DNA from: Burkholderia aenigmatica
GTDB lineage: Bacteria > Pseudomonadota > Gammaproteobacteria > Burkholderiales > Burkholderiaceae
NCBI RefSeq assembly: GCF_902499175.1
Contig: NZ_CABVQC010000020.1
Coordinates: 1 to 64,000, forward strand
Direction: 5' to 3'
Length of the DNA stretch: 64,000 nt
The translations under genes were made by a program, and so were the position numbers. Under the pieces are notes generated by a model that saw nothing but the letters and a program-made list of their open reading frames with translations, ran no database searches and was not told the origin of the DNA. This document shows, in pieces, positions 59,417-64,000 of the stretch; the first letter of the stretch is position 1; each line of letters starts with the position of its first letter.

Positions 59417-60339
59417 ATCATGTGATGCCGCTGATCGATGTGCGCGATCTGAACAAGCATTTCGGCACACGGCACGTCGTCAAGAACTTGAGCCTGCAGG
59501 TCGGCCGCGGCGAGATATTCGGCTTTCTGGGCCCGAACGGGAGCGGCAAGACGACCTCGTTGCGCATGATGTGCGGACTGCTGACGCCGGATTCCGGTAG
59601 CGGAACCTGCCTCGGATTCGACATCCTGACGCAATGCCGGGAGATCAAGCGACGAGTCGGCTACATGACGCAGCGTTTCTCGTACTGGGAAGACCTGACG
59701 GTGCGGGAGAACCTCGACTTCGTCGCGCGACTGTATGCGATCGACGCGCGAAAGGAGCGCGTCGCGCGGATCCTCGCCGAGATGGGCCTGGAGTCGCGCG
59801 CGAACCAGCTCGCCGGCTCGTTGTCGGGCGGCTGGAAGCAGCGCGTGGCGCTTGCCGCTGCGCTGTTGCAGTCGCCCGAACTACTGCTGCTCGACGAACC
59901 GACGGCCGGTGTCGACCCGGGCGTGCGCAGGGTGTTCTGGGAGGAACTGCACCGTCTGGCGGCCCGCGGCGTTTCGGTGCTCGTCAGCACGCACTATATG
60001 GACGAGGCCGAACGTTGCCACAAGCTGGCCTACATCGCGTACGGCACGCTGCTGGCACACGGCGAGGTCAGTGATCTCGTGCGGCGACACGCGCTCCATA
60101 CCTGGTCGGTGTCAGGAGGCGATCTCGTCCGGCTGAACGACCGGCTCAAGGGCCGGCCGGGCGTCGAGCAGGTGATTGCGTTCGGTCGTGCGCTGCACGT
60201 ATCGGGACACGACGAGGTCGTGCTCGCGGCGAGTCTCGCAGCCGTCTGCGGCGATGGTGTCGAGCTTCACAGAATCGCGACGAATATCGAGCACGTTTTC
60301 CTGCATTTGATGAAGGACGCACCCGGGGAGCCTCGCTGA
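59413..60339 (+). CDS. ABC transporter ATP-binding protein (ABC-2 export type)
   Basis: The 308-residue ATPase has Walker A GPNGSGKTT (residues 40-48), signature LSGGWKQR (137-144), Walker B LLLLDE (157-162) and the H-loop His in STHYMDEAE. The DrrA/YbhF-like architecture with a C-terminal extension fits drug or lipid exporters. ATG 59413 overlaps the adaptor stop. It energises the permease encoded 2 bases downstream. Confidence 0.9.
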   Translation: MNHVMPLIDVRDLNKHFGTRHVVKNLSLQVGRGEIFGFLGPNGSGKTTSLRMMCGLLTPDSGSGTCLGFDILTQCREIKRRVGYMTQRFSYWEDLTVRENLDFVARLYAIDARKERVARILAEMGLESRANQLAGSLSGGWKQRVALAAALLQSPELLLLDEPTAGVDPGVRRVFWEELHRLAARGVSVLVSTHYMDEAERCHKLAYIAYGTLLAHGEVSDLVRRHALHTWSVSGGDLVRLNDRLKGRPGVEQVIAFGRALHVSGHDEVVLAASLAAVCGDGVELHRIATNIEHVFLHLMKDAPGEPR

Positions 60340-60341
60340 TC

Positions 60342-61472
60342 ATGACCGGATTCTCGATTTCCCGCTGGTGGAGCATGGTGACGAAGGAATTCCTGCAGAT
60401 CCGCCGCGATCGCGTCACGCTGGGGATGATCGCAGTGTTGCCGATCGTGCAGCTGGCGCTGTTCGGTTTTGCGATCAACAGCGATCCTAAGCATCTTCCG
60501 GCGATCGTGCTCGCCGACGACGCAAGCGAATTTTCGCGATCGCTCGTCGCCGGCATGCGCAATACAGGCTATTTCGATATCCAGGGCGGCCAGTTTTCCG
60601 AACGGGCGGCTCGTGACGCGCTGCAAAAGGGCACCGTGCAGTTCGTGGTGAGCGTGCCGTACGACTTCTCGCGACGACTGGTGCGCAACGAGCATCCGGA
60701 AATTCTGGTCGAGGCGGATGCGACCGATCCCGCTGCAACGGGAAATGCGATCGCCGCGTTCAATACGATGACGCAGACCGTGTTGAACAAGGATTTGACG
60801 GGAGCCCTGGCGACAACCGCGCCATCGCAAGCATTCTCGGCCCGCGTGCACAGGGTCTACAACCCGGCCGGCATAACGCAGTACAACATCATTCCCGGCT
60901 TGATGGGCGTCATCCTGTCGATGACGATGGTCATGATGACGAGTCTCGCCATCACGCGTGAACGTGAACGTGGAACGATCGAGAACATCCTCGCGTCGCC
61001 GGCAACCTCGATCGAGGTGATCAGCGGAAAGATCGTGCCGTACGTCCTGATCGGCCTTCTGCAGTGCACGATCATCCTGCTGGCGGCACGATTCGTATTC
61101 AGCGTGCCGTTTGAAGGCAATCCGGTGACGGTCTACTGCCTCGCGTCGTTGCTGATCGTCGCGAATCTGATGGTCGGCATCGCCATCTCGTCGGTCGCAC
61201 GGAACCAGTTGCAGGCGATGCAGATGACGTTCTTCTATTTCCTGCCGAGCGTCCTGCTCTCCGGATTCATGTTCCCGTTTGCAGGCATGCCGAGCTGGGC
61301 GCGGCTGCTAGGCAACGGATTGCCATTGACTTATTTCAACCGGGCCATCCGGGGCGTCCTCCTGAAGGGGAGTGGATGGAACGAAGTATGGCCCGATGCC
61401 GCGACGATGACCGTTTTCGCGCTGGTTGCAATGACGGTCGGCCTGCTCGCTTACCGAACCACGCTCGATTGA
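60342..61472 (+). CDS. ABC-2-type transporter permease
   Basis: The 376-residue protein has an N-terminal helix after RWWSMVTKEFLQIRRDR, a large extracytoplasmic domain, and five C-terminal helices (VILSMTMVMMTSLAITRERERGTIENILASP to FALVAMTVGLLAYR). RERERGTIE is characteristic of the YbhS/YbhR and DrrB-like ABC-2 family. Only one permease gene is present, so the channel is probably a homodimer. It starts 2 bases after the ATPase gene. Confidence 0.9.
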   Translation: MTGFSISRWWSMVTKEFLQIRRDRVTLGMIAVLPIVQLALFGFAINSDPKHLPAIVLADDASEFSRSLVAGMRNTGYFDIQGGQFSERAARDALQKGTVQFVVSVPYDFSRRLVRNEHPEILVEADATDPAATGNAIAAFNTMTQTVLNKDLTGALATTAPSQAFSARVHRVYNPAGITQYNIIPGLMGVILSMTMVMMTSLAITRERERGTIENILASPATSIEVISGKIVPYVLIGLLQCTIILLAARFVFSVPFEGNPVTVYCLASLLIVANLMVGIAISSVARNQLQAMQMTFFYFLPSVLLSGFMFPFAGMPSWARLLGNGLPLTYFNRAIRGVLLKGSGWNEVWPDAATMTVFALVAMTVGLLAYRTTLD

Positions 61473-61478
61473 ACGACG

Positions 61479-62948
61479 ATGGCACAACGAACACCTGTCG
61501 GCCGCCGTGCTCGCCGCACGATTGCGGTCCTGCCGATCGCGGTTGTCATTCTCGCGGTGCAGGGGTGCAGCCATCCCGCGTTTACCCCGCGATCCGCGAG
61601 CGAGCTGGCATTGCCTGCCACCTTCATGGGAATGAGCGCCGGGTCGACCGATCGCGATGACGCGACCGTGCACGGCGAACACGATCCGCGCTGGTGGCGG
61701 CGCTTTGGCTCCCCGGCGCTGGACGCACTCGTCGAGCAGGCGATGCAGGACAATCCGTCCATACGGAGCGCGGAGTCGCGGCTACTCGAAGCGACGAAGT
61801 ATCTTGCGGGACAACACGGTGCCAGTCGCTATCCGCAGGTGGACGTCGGCGCGTCGGCCAAAAGGGAGCAGTTGAATACCGCAGCCGCCGGCCTGCCGAT
61901 GATTCCGAACCCATCTCCGTTCATGCTGTACAACACGAACGTGAACGTCCGATACGACTTCGATTTGTTCGGCGCGCAGCGTCATCGGGTCGAAGCGAAA
62001 CGGTATGAAGCCGCTCTGAGAAAGCATCAGGCCGACGCTGTACGCCTGACACTGGCCAGCAACATCATCGCTGCGGTGGTCCGGGAAGGGCGGCTGCGCG
62101 ACGAAATCGAATTGAACGACGCCGTGTTGCGGAATCGGCAAGCGGTTCGGCAGATGCTGCGCGAACGGCATGAAATCGGCAGCGTCGCGTATCGGGAAAC
62201 GATCGACGGCGATTCCGACGTCGATCGAATCGAAGCGGAACGGGCGGCATTGCACACGGAACTGCAGCAAATCCGGTTTCAACTCGCGGTCTACGCGGGC
62301 GTGCCGTCGCCCGAGTCGCTGCCGCGGTTTCGTTCGAGCGATTTGCAGTTGCCGCAAAACCTGCCGTCGATCGTTCCGTCGGAACTCGTGCGTCGACGGC
62401 CCGACATCCTCGCAGCGGAGTCGAGCCTGCATATTGCGGGCGAACTGGCCGGTGTCGCCACGGCAAACCTTTACCCGCGGATCGAACTGAGTGCGAGCAT
62501 CGGGTCGTCGCCGCTGGTGCTCGGCCAGTTGTTCGCCGGCGGCACGACGATCTGGAATATCGGTGCCCAGCTCAGCGCACCGGTTTTTCACGGTGGAGAA
62601 TTGCGTGCGGCGCGGGATGCGGCGGTCGCGGCTTACGATGCCACGTTCGAGGACTACCGGAAGGTCGTGCTGGGCGCGTTGCAGAGCGTCGCCGATGCGC
62701 TGACCGAAATCGATCGCGATGCAACCGCGCTGCAGGCCCGTAGCGCGGTCGCGCAACGGCAACAGACCGTTCTCGACATGACCCGGCGCCAGTTCGCGAA
62801 CGGTAGTTCGGATCGGCTTCGTGTGCTGCGCGACGAGTATGCATACGACCTGGCGCGGCTCGAGGTAACGCGCGTTCGCGCGGCCAGGATGGCCAGTACG
62901 GTTTCGTTCTTTGCCGCCGTCGGTGGCGATGCGTATCGTCCGGATTGA
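61479..62948 (+). CDS. NodT-family outer-membrane efflux lipoprotein
   Basis: The 489-residue protein has a lipoprotein-type N-terminus (VVILAVQGCS) and the two-repeat TolC-like structure of the NodT/OprM group: WWRRFGSPALDALVEQAMQDNPSI, SELVRRRPDILAAESSLHIAGELAGVATANLYPRIELSASIG, and a second helical half. It forms the outer-membrane channel for the adaptor and ABC pump. It starts 6 bases after the permease gene and ends the operon before a convergent terminator. Confidence 0.9.
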   Translation: MAQRTPVGRRARRTIAVLPIAVVILAVQGCSHPAFTPRSASELALPATFMGMSAGSTDRDDATVHGEHDPRWWRRFGSPALDALVEQAMQDNPSIRSAESRLLEATKYLAGQHGASRYPQVDVGASAKREQLNTAAAGLPMIPNPSPFMLYNTNVNVRYDFDLFGAQRHRVEAKRYEAALRKHQADAVRLTLASNIIAAVVREGRLRDEIELNDAVLRNRQAVRQMLRERHEIGSVAYRETIDGDSDVDRIEAERAALHTELQQIRFQLAVYAGVPSPESLPRFRSSDLQLPQNLPSIVPSELVRRRPDILAAESSLHIAGELAGVATANLYPRIELSASIGSSPLVLGQLFAGGTTIWNIGAQLSAPVFHGGELRAARDAAVAAYDATFEDYRKVVLGALQSVADALTEIDRDATALQARSAVAQRQQTVLDMTRRQFANGSSDRLRVLRDEYAYDLARLEVTRVRAARMASTVSFFAAVGGDAYRPD

Positions 62949-63004
62949 CTGCACGTACGCCGAACGGGACGCCGGAGTCGGCGACCGCCGGGGCGCTGGC
63001 CCGA

Positions 63005-63039
63005 CTGCCCCGTCCCGCATAAATGCCGCGACGGGGCAG
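63005..63039. terminator. Bidirectional terminator-like hairpin between converging operons
   Basis: CTGCCCCGTC (63,005-63,014) pairs with GACGGGGCAG (63,030-63,039), and the loop contains a second perfect stem GCAT-AA-ATGC. It lies between the convergent efflux gene and the aldolase gene and may end both transcripts. Confidence 0.6.
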
Positions 63040-63053
63040 GGCAGGGACCCCCG

Positions 63054-64000
63054 TTACGCCGCCACCTCCCGCGCCCGCACCATCGTCAGCGCCGCGTCCT
63101 CGATCATGTCCTCCTGCCCGCCGACGAGCCGTTGCCGGCCCAGCTCGACGAGGATGTCGCGCGCGGGAATCCCGTACTTCGCTTCCGCGCGCTTCGCGAA
63201 CAGCAGAAACGACGAGTAAACGCCCGCATAGCCGAGCGTCAGCGCATCACGGTCGAGGCGGATCGGCGCGTCCATGATCGGCACCACGAGATCCTCGGCA
63301 ACATCCGAGATCGCGAACACGTCGACCCCTGTCTCGATCCCCATCCGGTCGCACACGGCAACGAACACTTCCATCGGCGTGTTGCCCGCACCGGCGCCGA
63401 GGCCGGCCGCGGCCGCGTCGATCCGGTTCGCGCCGGCGGCAACCGCTGCGACCGAGTTCGCGACACCCATCGCGAGGTTGTGATGGCCGTGGAAGCCGAG
63501 TTCCGTGTCCGGCTTCAGCGCGTCGCGCACCTGGCCGATCCGCGCGGTCACGTCGTCGGGCAGCATGTGGCCGGCCGAATCGGTGATGTAGATGCAGTTC
63601 GCGCCGTACGACTCCATCAGCTTTGCCTGCACGACGAGCTGCTCTGGCGACGACATGTGCGCCATCATCAGAAAGCCGACGGTATCGAGCCCGAGCGTAC
63701 GCGCGAGGCCGATGTGCTGCTCCGACACGTCGGCCTCGGTGCAGTGCGTCGCGACGCGGATCGTGCCGACGCCGAGTTCGTGCGCCATGCGCAGATGCTC
63801 GACGGTGCCGATGCCCGGCAGCAGCAGCGCCGACACCTTTGCCTGCTTCAGCTCGGGAATCACGGCGCTCAGGTACGCCTCGTCGGTATGAGCGGGGAAA
63901 CCGTAGTTGACCGACGCACCGCCGAGCCCGTCGCCGTGCGTGACCTCGATCAGCGGCACGCCGGCCGCGTCGAGCCCGCGCGCGATGTTGCGCATCTGGT
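63054..64000 (-). CDS. hsaF: 4-hydroxy-2-oxovalerate aldolase (HsaF/BphI-like), N-terminus missing
   Basis: The frame is open to the window edge, and the visible 315 residues cover all but roughly the first 30. It shows [38 protein letters not shown], the metal-ligand segment [19 protein letters not shown], and [12 protein letters not shown], all typical of DRE-TIM metallolyases of the BphI/HsaF group. It would split 4-hydroxy-2-oxo acids into pyruvate and an aldehyde, working with an acylating aldehyde dehydrogenase (hsaG-like), which is not in the window. The start lies beyond 64,000; ATG 63995 is internal. It may continue the steroid locus or belong to another meta-cleavage pathway. Confidence 0.8.
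   Translation of the reverse strand, partial: QMRNIARGLDAAGVPLIEVTHGDGLGGASVNYGFPAHTDEAYLSAVIPELKQAKVSALLLPGIGTVEHLRMAHELGVGTIRVATHCTEADVSEQHIGLARTLGLDTVGFLMMAHMSSPEQLVVQAKLMESYGANCIYITDSAGHMLPDDVTARIGQVRDALKPDTELGFHGHHNLAMGVANSVAAVAAGANRIDAAAAGLGAGAGNTPMEVFVAVCDRMGIETGVDVFAISDVAEDLVVPIMDAPIRLDRDALTLGYAGVYSSFLLFAKRAEAKYGIPARDILVELGRQRLVGGQEDMIEDAALTMVRAREVAA

Overview
The window is high-GC DNA with tight, often overlapping operons. It looks like a Burkholderia chromosome, most likely Burkholderia cepacia complex. The evidence is the protein style, a cold-shock gene beside a TTG-initiated second IF-1 gene, and the overall gene complement. No rRNA, tRNA, CRISPR array or intact insertion sequence was recognised. 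Family assignments were made by reading the translated proteins against remembered family motifs; no database search was run.

Left part (1-11,000) is ordinary accessory chromosome: the end of an anti-sigma-like gene with a periplasmic metal-sensor-like partner, a secreted alpha/beta hydrolase, a DUF1800/DUF1501 pair with a Tat signal, two small lipoproteins, an LprI-type protein, a stand-alone tyrosine recombinase, a divergent DHA2 MFS pump/LysR pair and a VOC protein.

The centre (11,200-46,200) is a large catabolic locus whose genes match the 9,10-seco steroid pathway. The left block (11,211-19,491) carries LLM oxidoreductase, hsaA, kstD-like, hsaB, kshB, fadD3-like and SDR genes. The right block (26,685-46,222) carries hsaC, ipdA, ipdB, echA20, ipdC, a second enoyl-CoA hydratase, two pairs of acyl-CoA dehydrogenases, two thiolases, two SDRs, a MaoC hydratase, a YCF48-like protein plus RND transporter, and kshA. 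A plausible flow is: KstD and KshAB open ring B, HsaAB and HsaC hydroxylate and cleave ring A, FadD3 activates the C/D-ring propionate, and the Ipd/EchA20/FadE/FadA enzymes degrade rings C and D. A partial 4-hydroxy-2-oxovalerate aldolase (hsaF-like) appears at the right edge. hsaD, hsaE and hsaG are not seen and may lie beyond it.

Between the two blocks (19,492-26,684) sits a foreign-looking patch: a propeller-like protein, a barrel-like secreted protein, a truncated FitA-type antitoxin, a relic of an integrase C-terminus, a secreted tailspike/pectate-lyase-like protein, the C-terminal remnant of a FitB/VapC PIN toxin, and an FkbM methyltransferase. It reads as a toxin-antitoxin pair split by a now decayed element.

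The stretch 46,223-53,494 holds csp, infA, two hydrolase or reductase genes with an AraC regulator, a PLC-like phosphoesterase with a small partner, and another MFS pump.

The most novel-looking locus is 54,340-62,948. It begins in a strongly AT-rich patch with a good sigma70-type promoter and runs as one seven-gene operon: a protein resembling cyanobacterial long-chain acyl-ACP reductase (AAR), a cysteine-rich PP-loop ATPase, an alpha/beta hydrolase, and a complete MFP/ABC-2/NodT-type export system. No NRPS, PKS or ribosomal precursor gene is present. This suggests a compact, horizontally acquired pathway that makes and exports a small fatty-aldehyde-derived metabolite. That product is inference.
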